This document shows positions 25,873-34,863 of a DNA stretch of 64,000 nucleotides, piece after piece; position 1 is the stretch's first letter, and each line of letters starts with the position of its first letter. Source of the stretch: Variovorax sp. dw_308 (lineage in GTDB: Bacteria > Pseudomonadota > Gammaproteobacteria > Burkholderiales > Burkholderiaceae_C); contig NZ_JAATOM010000004.1 of assembly GCF_019207085.1 (NCBI RefSeq), positions 124,001 through 188,000 of the forward strand. Direction: 5' to 3'. The notes beneath the pieces were generated by a model that made no database searches, was not told the origin of the DNA, and saw only the letters and a program-made list of their open reading frames with translations. The position numbers were made by a program, and so were the translations under genes.

Positions 25873-26889
25873 TCATGGAATCTCCATGGCCGCATGCACC
25901 AGCTGCGCCATGGCGTCCGGTGCCTCGGCGGGAATGATGCGGCGGGCCGGCATGCTGCGCAGCCATGTGATTTGCCGTTTGGCGAGCTGCCGGGTGGCGG
26001 CAATGCCGCGTTCGCGAAATGCGGCGATGGACGGGCCGGCGCGGTCGCCGCAGGTCGATCGGTCGCACGGGCACTCGTCCAGGAACTCCCACGCCTGCCG
26101 ATAGCCGACGCACCGCATCGACGGCATGTCGGGCCGCAGGTCGCCGCGCGCCCGCAGCGCGCGTACCTCGTCGAGGAAGCCATCGTCCAGCATCGCATCG
26201 AAGCGGCGCGCGATGCGCTCGTGCAACCAGGCGCGGTCCGTCGGCTCGAGGGAAAAGAGGATGCCTGCGGGCGAGCCGGCCGTGTCCGCACGCCCGGCAT
26301 GGCGTGCCGCGTGGAAGCTCGACAGCGGCTGCCCGCTCGCATGCCACACCTCCAGCGCGCGCTGGATGCGCTGGCTGTCGTTGGGCGACAGGCGGGCGGC
26401 GGCGATGGGATCGATCTCGGCCAGTTTCGCGTGCATCGCGGGCCAGCCCAATGCCGCGCCTTCGGCATCGAGGCGCGCGCGCACGGCGGGCTCGGCCGCG
26501 GGCATCGCGTCAATGCCATCGATCAGCGCCTTGAAGTACAGCATCGTTCCGCCGACCAGCAGCGGCATCCGGCCGCGCGCACGGATTTCCGCGACCAGCC
26601 GCGTGGCGTCCGCGACGAAGGCGGCGGCGTTGTAGCTCTCGCTCGGATCTCGGATGTCGATGAGGTGGTGCGGGACGGCAGTCAGTTCGGCAGCGCTGGG
26701 CTTGGCGGTTCCGATGTCCATGCCGCGATAGACCAGCGCCGAATCGACACTGACGATCTCGACCAGGCGTTCGCGCGCCAGTGCCAGTGCGGCGGCCGTC
26801 TTGCCGCAAGCCGTGGGGCCGGCGATGCCGAGCCACGCTGCCGCAGGGGCCGGACGGGAAACGGCCATGTCGGCGGTGGAAGAGGGCAT
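25873..26889 (-). CDS. miaA: tRNA dimethylallyltransferase
   Basis: The 338-residue enzyme transfers a dimethylallyl group to A37 of tRNAs that read codons beginning with U. It shows the P-loop [25 protein letters not shown] and [26 protein letters not shown], and the C-terminal [12 protein letters not shown]. Length is normal. An internal ATG (MAVSRP) seven codons in is an alternative start. It lies between a lipoprotein hydrolase and an ABC ATPase, all on the minus strand downstream of mutL, a neighbour of miaA in many proteobacteria. Confidence 0.95.
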   Translation of the reverse strand: MPSSTADMAVSRPAPAAAWLGIAGPTACGKTAAALALARERLVEIVSVDSALVYRGMDIGTAKPSAAELTAVPHHLIDIRDPSESYNAAAFVADATRLVAEIRARGRMPLLVGGTMLYFKALIDGIDAMPAAEPAVRARLDAEGAALGWPAMHAKLAEIDPIAAARLSPNDSQRIQRALEVWHASGQPLSSFHAARHAGRADTAGSPAGILFSLEPTDRAWLHERIARRFDAMLDDGFLDEVRALRARGDLRPDMPSMRCVGYRQAWEFLDECPCDRSTCGDRAGPSIAAFRERGIAATRQLAKRQITWLRSMPARRIIPAEAPDAMAQLVHAAMEIP

Positions 26890-26960
26890 GCGCCCGAGGT
26901 TAACAAAGGTGCGCCAGGCGGGCCGCGGGGCGGCTGTGGCCGAGGCGCTTCGTCAAATGC

Positions 26961-27902
26961 TCAGAGCTGCCGGCCGCCGTCGTACGGCCGCATGGCTGCG
27001 GCGCGCGGTGGCGCCGTGCCGGGCGCGGCCTGCTGCTGCGATGCTGCCGGGTCGGGCGCCCTGACGCTGAACAGTTGCTCGAGCGCCTCGCGGTACTCCG
27101 TCCCGCCGACCGTGTTGGTGCTGTAGTGGGATCCGTTCCGGACCAGCACGAACTTCTTCGGACCGGTGGCGGCGTCATACAGCTTGCGGCCGAGTTCGGG
27201 GCGGATCAGGTTGTCGAGCGCACCATGCACCACCAACAGCGGCGCGCCGATGTCCTTGACCTTGGCGAGCGCATCGAAGGGTTGCGTGATGAAAGGCTGG
27301 AACGGCAGCCAGCCCCACTTGAAGCTGCTCACCACGTCGGAGATGGAGGTGAAGGTGCCCTCGACGATGACGCCGCTTTCGTCCTTCACGCTGGCCGCCA
27401 GGTCGATGCCGATGGCGCCTCCCAGCGAGTGCCCGAAGATGTAGCGGCGCTGCTGCGGATGCCGCGCCGCGAGCCAGGCCCAGGCCGCGCGCGCATCCTC
27501 GCGCGCGGTTTCTTCCGATGGCAGGCCCTTGGTGCTCTTGCCGAAGCCGCGGTAGTCGATGGCCAGCACCGAGAAGCCCAATTCATTCATCCGCCGGATG
27601 CGCGGCGCCGAGCCGCTGACGTTGTAGCGCGCGCCGTGCAGGTACAGCAACACGGGCGTGTCGGCCGATTCGGGCTTGGCGCCGAGCCAGAGCCCGTGCA
27701 GGCGGGCCGGCTCGCCCGTGAGCGAGGAGCGGAAGTCGATCCACACCTGCTCCATGCCGGCCGTCTGTTCAGCCGTGTTGCCCCAGCTCTGGTCGCTCGG
27801 CTGGAAGATCCATTCGCGCTGGCGCTCATCGAGCGTGGAACAACCACCCGCGAAAAGTGCGCTCAGGGCAATGGCAGAAGCGAGGAAGGCCCAACGTTTC
27901 AT
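26961..27902 (-). CDS. Lipoprotein alpha/beta hydrolase
   Basis: The 313-residue protein has a signal peptide ending in the lipobox FAGGCS, so it should be lipid-anchored in the envelope. The fold shows LLYLHGARYNVSG, the nucleophile elbow FGHSLGGAIG, an acid in VVHGALDNLI, and the catalytic His in NGSHYST. It resembles BEM46/YfhR-type hydrolases of unknown substrate. The C-terminal about 35 residues are Ala/Pro/Gln-rich and probably unstructured. It stands between mutL and miaA on the same strand. Confidence 0.8.
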   Translation of the reverse strand: MKRWAFLASAIALSALFAGGCSTLDERQREWIFQPSDQSWGNTAEQTAGMEQVWIDFRSSLTGEPARLHGLWLGAKPESADTPVLLYLHGARYNVSGSAPRIRRMNELGFSVLAIDYRGFGKSTKGLPSEETAREDARAAWAWLAARHPQQRRYIFGHSLGGAIGIDLAASVKDESGVIVEGTFTSISDVVSSFKWGWLPFQPFITQPFDALAKVKDIGAPLLVVHGALDNLIRPELGRKLYDAATGPKKFVLVRNGSHYSTNTVGGTEYREALEQLFSVRAPDPAASQQQAAPGTAPPRAAAMRPYDGGRQL

Positions 27903-28017
27903 GTTTGTGGCAGAGGGAGACCTGGCTGGCGCGAAAGTTCCGGCGGCCTGCCAGCAATGGCCGCGACAAGGTCATGCAACGCGCGTGCCCGCCGATCGGA
28001 CGACACGTTTCTGAATG

Positions 28018-29898
28018 TTACCGTCCTCGCAGGAACAGCGCGTCCAGTTCACGCAGCGAGAGTTGCCGCCAGGTCGGCCGCCCGTGGTTGCACTGGTCGG
28101 AGCGTTCGGTGGCTTCCATCTGGCGCAGCAGCGCGTTCATTTCGTCCAGCGTCAGGCGCCGGTTGGCGCGCACCGCGCCGTGGCAGGCCATGGTCGACAG
28201 CAACTCGTTCTGCGCCCGCTGCACCACCGTGCTGGCGTCGTGCTGGCCCAGTTCGGCGAGCACGCTGCGGGCGAGTTCGACCGGGTCGCCATCGGCCAGC
28301 GTGCCGGGCACGGCGCGCACCGCCAGCGTGCGGGGCGAAAAGGGCGAGATTTCCAGGCCCAGCGTCGCCAGTACGTCTGCGCAGGCCTCGGCGGTGGCGA
28401 CTTCCTGCGGCGTCGCGGCGAAGGTGGCGGGGATCAGCAGCGGCTGGCTGGTGATGGCGGCGCCGTCAAGCTGGGTCTTGAGCCGTTCGTAGACGATGCG
28501 CTCATGGGCCGCGTGCATGTCGACGATGACCAGGCCCTGGCTGTTTTCGGCCAGCACGTAGATCCCCTGGAGCTGGGCGATCGCGCGGCCCAGCGGCCAG
28601 GCGTCCGCGTTGGCGTCGCCTGTGGTCGGGAGGGGTGCGGCGGGTTGGAAGGTGGGGGAGAAGGGCGCGGCGGGCTGTTGCGCGGGCTGCGGCGTTGTCG
28701 CCCAACCCATCGGCGGGGTCGTGGCGCCGTCGAGTCGTTGCGCGGGCCACATTGCAGCCGCATCGCCCAGGCGTCGCTCGGACGCAAAGTGGATGGCCGG
28801 CTGTGCCCACGGTGCCGGCGCGGCAGGCTGGGACTGCTTGAAAAAGGGTGCGGCGGGCGTGTTGACCGCGTCCCCCGCACGCGGTGCGGCGAGCGCATCC
28901 TCGATCGCATGCCGGACCGCCTGGTGCACTTCGCGGCCATCGCGAAATCGCACTTCGATCTTGGTCGGGTGCACGTTCACGTCCACGCGGGCCGGGTCGA
29001 TCTCCAGGTAGAGCGCATACACGGGTTGGCGCTGGCCGTGCAGCACGTCTTCATAGGCGCTGCGCACCGCGTGGGCCAGCACCTTGTCGCGGACGAAGCG
29101 GCCGTTGACATAGAAGAACTGCTGGTCCGCGCGCGAGCGTGCGGCGTCCGGTATGCCGGCGCGGCCCACGACACGCACGGCGCCACCCGGCCGATCGACT
29201 GCCACGCTCTGCGCCACGAAATCGTCGCCCAGCACATCGGCCAGGCGTTGCACCTGCGCCTCGGGGCCCGAGGCGGCGCGCCATTGCTCGACCAGCTTGC
29301 CTTCGTGCCAGATCGAGAAACCGACATCCGGACGCGCCAGCGCCTGTCGGCGCACCGCCTCGACGCAGTGCGCCAGTTCGGTGGCATCGGTCTTCAGGAA
29401 CTTGCGGCGCGCCGGCGTGGCGTAGAACAGTTCGCGCACTTCGAGCGTGGTGCCGATGGCGCGCGCCACCGGGCGCAGTTCTCCGGTCCGGCCATCGAGC
29501 GCCCAAGCGCTGTCGGCGCCGGCCGTGCGCGAGAGCAGCGACAGGTCGGCAATCGCATTGATCGCCGCCAGCGCCTCGCCCCGGAAGCCCATCGTGCCGA
29601 CGGTTTCGAGCTCGCCGAGGCTGGCGATCTTGCTGGTGGCATGGCGACGCAAAGCCACGGTGAGTTCATCGCGCGGAATTCCGCCGCCGTCGTCCTCGAC
29701 CGAAATCAGCCGCACGCCGCCGGCCGACAACCGCACCGTGATCTCGCGCGCGCCGGCGTCCAGCGCGTTGTCCAGCAGTTCACGCACCACCGACGCGGGC
29801 CGCTCCACCACCTCGCCGGCCGCGATCTGGCTGATCAGTTCGTCGGGCAAATCGCGGATGGGGCGGCGGGTGGAGGCGGGGGAGAGGGGGGCGTTCAC
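28018..29898 (-). CDS. mutL: DNA mismatch repair protein MutL
   Basis: The 626-residue protein has the GHKL ATPase domain (ELLDNALDAG, DDGGGIP, GFRGEALAAI, then the HATSKI loop), a Pro- and Ala-rich linker of about 90 residues, and a C-terminal dimerisation domain. That domain carries DMHAAHERIVYE, the metal-binding endonuclease motif D-x-H-A-x2-E-x4-E, with CNHGRPT near the end. It therefore should nick DNA itself, as in species without MutH. It is upstream of the hydrolase and miaA on the same strand. Confidence 0.96.
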   Translation of the reverse strand: MNAPLSPASTRRPIRDLPDELISQIAAGEVVERPASVVRELLDNALDAGAREITVRLSAGGVRLISVEDDGGGIPRDELTVALRRHATSKIASLGELETVGTMGFRGEALAAINAIADLSLLSRTAGADSAWALDGRTGELRPVARAIGTTLEVRELFYATPARRKFLKTDATELAHCVEAVRRQALARPDVGFSIWHEGKLVEQWRAASGPEAQVQRLADVLGDDFVAQSVAVDRPGGAVRVVGRAGIPDAARSRADQQFFYVNGRFVRDKVLAHAVRSAYEDVLHGQRQPVYALYLEIDPARVDVNVHPTKIEVRFRDGREVHQAVRHAIEDALAAPRAGDAVNTPAAPFFKQSQPAAPAPWAQPAIHFASERRLGDAAAMWPAQRLDGATTPPMGWATTPQPAQQPAAPFSPTFQPAAPLPTTGDANADAWPLGRAIAQLQGIYVLAENSQGLVIVDMHAAHERIVYERLKTQLDGAAITSQPLLIPATFAATPQEVATAEACADVLATLGLEISPFSPRTLAVRAVPGTLADGDPVELARSVLAELGQHDASTVVQRAQNELLSTMACHGAVRANRRLTLDEMNALLRQMEATERSDQCNHGRPTWRQLSLRELDALFLRGR

Positions 29899-30196
29899 GC
29901 AGTGATTCTAGGATTTGCCGGGCGACGCAGCGGTGCTGCGTCCTGGCATGCGCAGGGCGAGGAATGCGCCGATCCTGGCCTCATAGGCCGCCGGTGCAAA
30001 GTGGTGAAGATCGACATGCGCCGCGCCGTCCTGCCAGCGCAAGGGCGGTCATGCGCCAATGCAGCAGGAAGAAAGAAGCCACGAATGAAGTTCCGGTGAT
30101 CAGGTCGGGGCCATCGAAGCGATTTCCGTGGCGGATGCACGCCCGGTTCAGCACCCGTACAGGCGGGCCGCGCAGCCCCCCGGATAATCTCCCGCC
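29899..30196. other. Intergenic region between mutL and the DedA gene, no gene seen
   Basis: This 298-nt divergent gap should contain both promoters. Frames on either strand lack ribosome sites and protein-like composition, and I see no hairpin or repeat of note. Confidence 0.4.
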
Positions 30197-30859
30197 ATGG
30201 ACATACTCAGTTATTTCGTCGACTTTATCCTTCACGTCGACAAGCACCTCGAAGCATTCGTCATCGCCTATGGCCCTTGGGTCTACGCGCTGCTTTTCCT
30301 GATCGTCTTCGTCGAGACCGGCGTCGTGGTGATGCCCTTCCTGCCCGGCGATTCACTCATCTTCATCGTTGGCGCACTGTGCGGTGTCGGCCACATGGAC
30401 TTTGCGCTGGCTTGCGTTGTGCTCATTGCCGCAGCGATCCTGGGCGACCAGTCCAACTTCGCGATCGGGCGATTCTTCGGGCCGAAGGTCTTCCAATGGG
30501 AGAACTCCCGCCTGTTCAACCGAAAGGCCTTCGACCAGGCCCACGCGTTCTACGAGCGCTACGGTGGCGTGACCGTGATCCTCGCTCGCTTCATGCCGTT
30601 CATCCGCACCTTTGCGCCGTTCGTGGCCGGCGTGGCGGCGATGAATCGCGCCAGGTTCACGATGTTCAACATCGTGGGCGCCTTGGTCTGGGTGCTGGGC
30701 ATTGCGACGGCGGGCTACTTCTTCGGCAACCTGCCGTTGGTTCGCGAACACCTCGACAAGATCATCTGGGCGCTGATTTTCATACCGGGCGTGATGGCGA
30801 TCTTTGGCGCATGGCGTGCGGGCCGTGCGGAACGCGAGCGTGCGGCGTTGCAGAAATAA
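30197..30859 (+). CDS. DedA family membrane protein
   Basis: The 220-residue protein has the DedA hallmarks FVETGVVVMPFLPGDSLIF and ARFMPFIRTFAPFVAG, with the conserved acidic and arginine residues, and about five or six hydrophobic segments. DedA proteins flip polyprenyl phosphate or phospholipid carriers and depend on the proton motive force. The length is standard. It stands alone after mutL in divergent orientation. Confidence 0.9.
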   Translation: MDILSYFVDFILHVDKHLEAFVIAYGPWVYALLFLIVFVETGVVVMPFLPGDSLIFIVGALCGVGHMDFALACVVLIAAAILGDQSNFAIGRFFGPKVFQWENSRLFNRKAFDQAHAFYERYGGVTVILARFMPFIRTFAPFVAGVAAMNRARFTMFNIVGALVWVLGIATAGYFFGNLPLVREHLDKIIWALIFIPGVMAIFGAWRAGRAERERAALQK

Positions 30860-30979
30860 GCCCCGTTCGAGGGTGGAAGGTTCGAGTCCCAAAGGTCATG
30901 AAACAATGTGTGACTTTGTTCTGATATTGTGTCTTCCTACGCCGTCCGACGAATTGTGAGTCGAGCCCCGCCGCGTAGC

Positions 30980-31177
30980 ATGCCCTCCATGCAAGCCCCA
31001 CAACCCGACACTTCCGAATACGCCGCGCTCCTGGAAAGCATTGGCTCCGCAGTCAGGTTGCCTGCGCTGGTGCGGGAAGAAGACGACACCGCGCATCATC
31101 CCTGGGCAGCCCGGGCGATGGCCATGACGCATGCCTTCCTTGCGATGGCGTCCGCGGCGGCACGACCGACTACGTGA
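30980..31177 (+). CDS. Possible small protein of about 65 aa
   Basis: An open frame starts at ATG 30980 (or ATG 30989) and encodes an acidic then alanine-rich peptide (QAPQPDTSEYAALLESIGSA). It has no good ribosome site. It stops 18 nt before a strong terminator hairpin, which gives some support. The 120 nt before it include a low-GC patch near 30900-30945 that could be a promoter. Family unknown. Confidence 0.3.
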   Translation: MPSMQAPQPDTSEYAALLESIGSAVRLPALVREEDDTAHHPWAARAMAMTHAFLAMASAAARPTT

Positions 31178-31194
31178 GCCTGCCGAGACTCAAC

Positions 31195-31224
31195 AAAAAA
31201 GGCGTGTCGATGACACGCCTTTTT
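31195..31224. terminator. Bidirectional Rho-independent terminator
   Basis: GGCGTGTC (31201-31208) and GACACGCC (31212-31219) form a perfect 8-bp stem with a 3-nt loop, flanked by an A-run on the left and a T-run on the right that extend the stem. It can stop transcription from the left (plus strand) and from the glycine-zipper gene on the right (minus strand). Confidence 0.88.
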
Positions 31225-31268
31225 GCTGGCCAGCCGCTCCTCGCGCCGGCCCGACCGATTCAACTCGC

Positions 31269-31544
31269 TCAGTTGCTCGGACCGTTGTACGGGTAGTAGT
31301 TGTTGCGGTTGTTGTTGTAGTTGCGCTGGTCCGCGTTGCGTCCAACCTCGTTGCCGATCAGGCCGCCAATCGCCGCGCCGCCAACAGTCGCCGCAGTGTT
31401 GTGCCCGATGGCTTGGCCCACCAAGGCACCGCCCACTGCACCCGCGCCCACGCCCAACTGCTGGTTGGGCCCGGTTCCCGCGCAACCCACCAATGCCATT
31501 GCCGAAGATGCTGCAGCGGCCGCGATCCAGAGACGTGCTTTCAT
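31269..31544 (-). CDS. Glycine-zipper lipoprotein (17-kDa antigen-like)
   Basis: The 91-residue protein has a signal peptide with lipobox ALVGC and a glycine-zipper core (GVGAGAVGGALVGQAIG and VGGAAIGGLIGNEVG), followed by an Asn/Tyr-rich tail (YNNNRNNYYPYNG). AGGTGGACATC precedes the ATG. Such proteins insert in the outer membrane and can help keep it intact. The terminator at 31195 ends its transcript. A second glycine-zipper lipoprotein lies at 49694 in this window. Confidence 0.8.
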   Translation of the reverse strand: MKARLWIAAAAASSAMALVGCAGTGPNQQLGVGAGAVGGALVGQAIGHNTAATVGGAAIGGLIGNEVGRNADQRNYNNNRNNYYPYNGPSN

Positions 31545-31691
31545 GATGTCCACCTTTCGTTTTGAAGTGATGGACTCATTGTGCGAACCCCCTCCAGCGG
31601 GGCTGTAGGAGACGGTCCCGGTTATTTGCGCGACGCCGCGCGGGGCTTGTGCACGCGCAGGACCCGGCGTTTGGCCGGGCATTGATGACGG

Positions 31692-33191
31692 CTACAGTTG
31701 CCGGCTGCGAGCCAGCGGCGGGTTCTGCGTGAAGTAGCGCTGGATGCCGCGCATCAGCGCATCGGCGAGGTTTTCCTGGTAGCTCACCCGACGCAGATTG
31801 GCTTCTTCCTCGGGGTTGCTGATGAATGCGGTCTCGACCAGCACGCTTGGAATGTCGGGCGCCTTCAGCACGGCGAAGCTGGCCTGTTCGACCTCGCCCT
31901 TGTGCAGCCGTCCCACGTTTCGAATCTCGCCGAGCATCGCGCCACCGAGCTTCAGGCTGTCGTTGATCTGGGCCGTGGTGCTCATGTCGAGCAATGCGCG
32001 TTGCACCTGCGCCTCATGGCCGCCGACGTTGATGCCGCCAACCTTGTCTGCCTCGTTTTCCTTGTTGGCCAGCCAGCGCGCCGCACTGCTCGACGCGCCG
32101 CCCTGGCTCAGCGCGAACACGCTGGCGCCGCGCGCTGCGGGCGTGGTGAAGGCGTCTGCGTGGATGCTCACGAACAGGTCGGCCTGCACGCGGCGGGCCT
32201 TCTGCACGCGCACGCCCAAGGGCACGAAGAAATCCGCGTCGCGCGTCAGGAATGCGCGCATCGGGTTGCCGTTCACGCTGCCCGCGTTGATGCGGTCGCG
32301 CAGCCTGAAGGCGACTTGCAGCACGATGTCTTTTTCGCGGGTGCCGGCCGGCCCGGTGGCGCCAGGGTCTTCGCCGCCGTGGCCGGGATCGAGCGCGACG
32401 ATGATGAGCCGATCAGTGCGGCTGGAAGTGGCGACACTGGGACCCGCTGTCGCAGCCACGGGCGGCGGTTTGACCGGGGTGACACCGACGACAGGCGGCA
32501 AAGTCGGCGGCGCCGAGAGCGTTGGCGAACCGCCGGGACTTGCGCCCTGGGTGGCCGGTGCGGGCCGCATCGATTGCTGCGCCATCAGTTCGCCGAGCGC
32601 GTCGCCTGTGGAAGGCGCGGCGCGCGTGGCGTTTTGCGGCTCGCCGGTGCGCGGCAATTCGCGTGGGGCGATGCCGGCCACCGTGGTGTCTGCGTTGCCC
32701 TTGGCGGTGGAAGACGGCGCGTCGCGCAGGCGCTCGGCGATGAGGGCTTCCATCGGATCGACCGCCTGCTGCGGATAGAGGTCGAGCACGAGTCGATGCT
32801 GGTACGCGGCGACCGGCGCGAGCGAGAACACCTGCGGAACCACGGACTGCTTCAGGTCGAACACGATGCGCACCACGTTGGGCGAGTTCTGCCCCACGCG
32901 CAGGCCGTTGATGTACGGGTCACCCGGCTTGATCTTGCCGACCAGTTCGCGCAGCGCCGGGTTCAGCTCGATGCCTTCGATGTCGATGGCCAGGCGCGGC
33001 GGATTGCCGACCACCAGCTGCTGCGTTTGCAGGCGCCCGTCGGATTCGATGGTCACGCGGGTGTAGTCGGCGGCCGGCCAGACGCGCACGGCCATGATGG
33101 TTGCGCCATGCGCGATTTCCTGCACGCCGAGCAGCAGCACCAGGCTGCCTGCCTTCAACAGGTGGCGGCGATTGGGGTGCTCAAGAGTCAT
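31692..33191 (-). CDS. amiC: N-acetylmuramoyl-L-alanine amidase, AmiC type
   Basis: The 499-residue protein has a twin-arginine signal (NRRHLLKAGSLVLL), an AMIN domain (about residues 35-145), a Pro/Thr-rich linker (about 160-265), and an Amidase_3 domain with the zinc ligands in DPGHGGEDPG and SIHADAF and the catalytic Glu in LVETAFISNPEEE. It splits daughter-cell peptidoglycan by removing stem peptides, in the periplasm. I use the ATG at 33191, 16 nt after the tsaE stop; a TTG at 33215 would overlap tsaE. The tsaE-amiC pair is a known proteobacterial order. Confidence 0.93.
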   Translation of the reverse strand: MTLEHPNRRHLLKAGSLVLLLGVQEIAHGATIMAVRVWPAADYTRVTIESDGRLQTQQLVVGNPPRLAIDIEGIELNPALRELVGKIKPGDPYINGLRVGQNSPNVVRIVFDLKQSVVPQVFSLAPVAAYQHRLVLDLYPQQAVDPMEALIAERLRDAPSSTAKGNADTTVAGIAPRELPRTGEPQNATRAAPSTGDALGELMAQQSMRPAPATQGASPGGSPTLSAPPTLPPVVGVTPVKPPPVAATAGPSVATSSRTDRLIIVALDPGHGGEDPGATGPAGTREKDIVLQVAFRLRDRINAGSVNGNPMRAFLTRDADFFVPLGVRVQKARRVQADLFVSIHADAFTTPAARGASVFALSQGGASSSAARWLANKENEADKVGGINVGGHEAQVQRALLDMSTTAQINDSLKLGGAMLGEIRNVGRLHKGEVEQASFAVLKAPDIPSVLVETAFISNPEEEANLRRVSYQENLADALMRGIQRYFTQNPPLARSRQL

Positions 33192-33207
33192 TGAAAGGAC
33201 TTCGCGC

Positions 33208-33708
33208 TCATTCAACGAACCCGGCCAGCAATTGCCGGCCGCGGGCGGTGTTCGCGCGAAGGCGCACGGTACGGGATTGGTCGGTCATTGCTTCGATTTT
33301 AATAGCAAGGTCTGCAAGCGGAATGCGGCCTGCGGCGTTTTCGGGCCATTCGGCGAGCTTGAGGCCGGGGCCCGCGAAAATGTCACGGAAGCCGGCGTCT
33401 TCCCACTCCTGGGGATCGCTGAAACGGTAGAAGTCGAAATGAAAGATCGCGAGGCCATCGGGTGCCTCGTGCGGCTCGACCACCGCGTAGGTCGGGCTCT
33501 TGATGCGGCCGGCAATGCCGAGCGCGCGCAACAGGTGTCGCACGAAGGTGGTCTTGCCGGCGCCGAGGTCGCCACGCAACTCGACGAACGCATCACGCAA
33601 CGCCGGCTTGTGCGCCAGCGTCTGCGCAAAGGCCGCGGTGTCCTCTTCGGTGTGCCAGACGCGCACGGCGTCTTGCGTTTCTACAATCGGCAGGTGATCG
33701 GCAGCCAT
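33208..33708 (-). CDS. tsaE: tRNA threonylcarbamoyladenosine biosynthesis ATPase TsaE
   Basis: The 166-residue protein carries the P-loop GDLGAGKTTFVRHLLRALG, SPTYAVVEPH, and FHFDFYRFSDPQEWEDAGF followed by LAEWPENA, all standard for TsaE. It drives the TsaD-TsaB complex that makes t6A37 on tRNA. The start at 33708 overlaps by 15 bp the proposed GTG start of the divergent queG. The frame remains open far upstream but only over queG. Confidence 0.92.
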   Translation of the reverse strand: MAADHLPIVETQDAVRVWHTEEDTAAFAQTLAHKPALRDAFVELRGDLGAGKTTFVRHLLRALGIAGRIKSPTYAVVEPHEAPDGLAIFHFDFYRFSDPQEWEDAGFRDIFAGPGLKLAEWPENAAGRIPLADLAIKIEAMTDQSRTVRLRANTARGRQLLAGFVE

Positions 33709-34863
33709 CCACTCGTGATTCGTATTCAGGCGCTGGCCCGGGAACTGGGATTCTCCCAAATCGGCGTGGCGGGCATCGACTTGTCCAGTGCCGAGCCCGG
33801 ACTGATGGCATGGCTGGCCGAAGGCTTCCATGGCGACATGCACTACATGGCGGCCCATGGCGCGCGCCGCGCCCGGCCGGCCGAGCTGGTGCCGGGGACG
33901 GTCACCGTGATCACCGCGCGCATGAACTACCTGCCGCGCGATACGCCCGCCGATTGGCAGGCCATCGAGTTCGACCGTCTCTCGCGACCGGGCGAGGCGA
34001 TCGTGTCGCTCTATGCGCGAGGACGCGACTATCACAAGGTGCTGCGCTCGCGACTGCAGAAGCTGGCCGACCAGATCGCCGCTGAAATGGGGCCGTTCGG
34101 GCATCGCGTGTTCACCGATTCGGCGCCCGTGCTGGAGGCCGAACTGGCATCGCGCAGCGGCCAGGGCTGGAGGGGCAAGCACACGCTGGTGCTGGACCGC
34201 GAGGCGGGCTCGATGTTCTTCCTCGGCGAGATCTACGTCGACGTGGCATTGCCCGCGAGCGAACCGGTGACGCCGCATTGCGGAAGCTGCACCGCCTGCA
34301 TCGACATCTGCCCGACAAGGGCGATCCTGAGCGCCCACAGGCTCGATGCACGGCGCTGCATTTCCTACCTCACCATCGAGCATGCCGGGGCGATCCCGGT
34401 CGAGCTGCGGCCCTTGATCGGCAACCGCATTTACGGTTGCGATGACTGCCAGTTGATCTGCCCCTGGAACAAGTTCGCGCGCCGCAGCGCGTTGCCGGAC
34501 TTCGATCAGCGGGAAGGGTTGACGGGGCGGCATCTGGCGGAGTTGATCGCGTGGACCGAGGACGAGTTCCTTCGATGGACGGAGGGCAGCCCGATTCGTC
34601 GCATCGGGCACGAGCGGTGGCTGCGCAACCTGGCCGTCGGGGTCGGCAACGCCCTACGCATAACGCCTTCGGACCCGGGATTGGTTGACGCGCTGAGGGC
34701 CCGGCTTGCGCATCCCTCCGCGCTGGTTCGCGAGCATGTCGAATGGGCGCTGGAACAGGCCCAGGCCAGCAACTATCTCAACACCCCCAGCGCGAACGGC
34801 AGGCTCAACACCCCCAGCGTCGTCGACAGCGTCACCAGCCCCGCGACGAACGGCCCGTTGTAG
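33694..34863 (+). CDS. queG: Epoxyqueuosine reductase
   Basis: The 389-residue enzyme has the N-terminal cobalamin-binding domain (LGFSQIGVAGIDLS and HGDMHYMAAHG) and two 4Fe-4S motifs, CGSCTACIDICPTRAI and CDDCQLICPWNKFA, then HEAT-like helices at the C terminus. It reduces epoxyqueuosine to queuosine in tRNA. The start is a GTG at 33694 (another GTG is at 33715). The last about 30 residues are Asn/Thr/Ser-rich and overlap the 3' end of the convergent AEC carrier gene by 91 bp, which is unusual for this family. Confidence 0.92.
   Translation: MIGSHPLVIRIQALARELGFSQIGVAGIDLSSAEPGLMAWLAEGFHGDMHYMAAHGARRARPAELVPGTVTVITARMNYLPRDTPADWQAIEFDRLSRPGEAIVSLYARGRDYHKVLRSRLQKLADQIAAEMGPFGHRVFTDSAPVLEAELASRSGQGWRGKHTLVLDREAGSMFFLGEIYVDVALPASEPVTPHCGSCTACIDICPTRAILSAHRLDARRCISYLTIEHAGAIPVELRPLIGNRIYGCDDCQLICPWNKFARRSALPDFDQREGLTGRHLAELIAWTEDEFLRWTEGSPIRRIGHERWLRNLAVGVGNALRITPSDPGLVDALRARLAHPSALVREHVEWALEQAQASNYLNTPSANGRLNTPSVVDSVTSPATNGPL

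Noticed and set aside
30870..30900. GGTTCGAGTCC, a tRNA T-loop-like string after the DedA gene
   Set aside because: The flanking bases do not form a T-stem, and no anticodon arm or acceptor stem can be found upstream, so it is not a tRNA.
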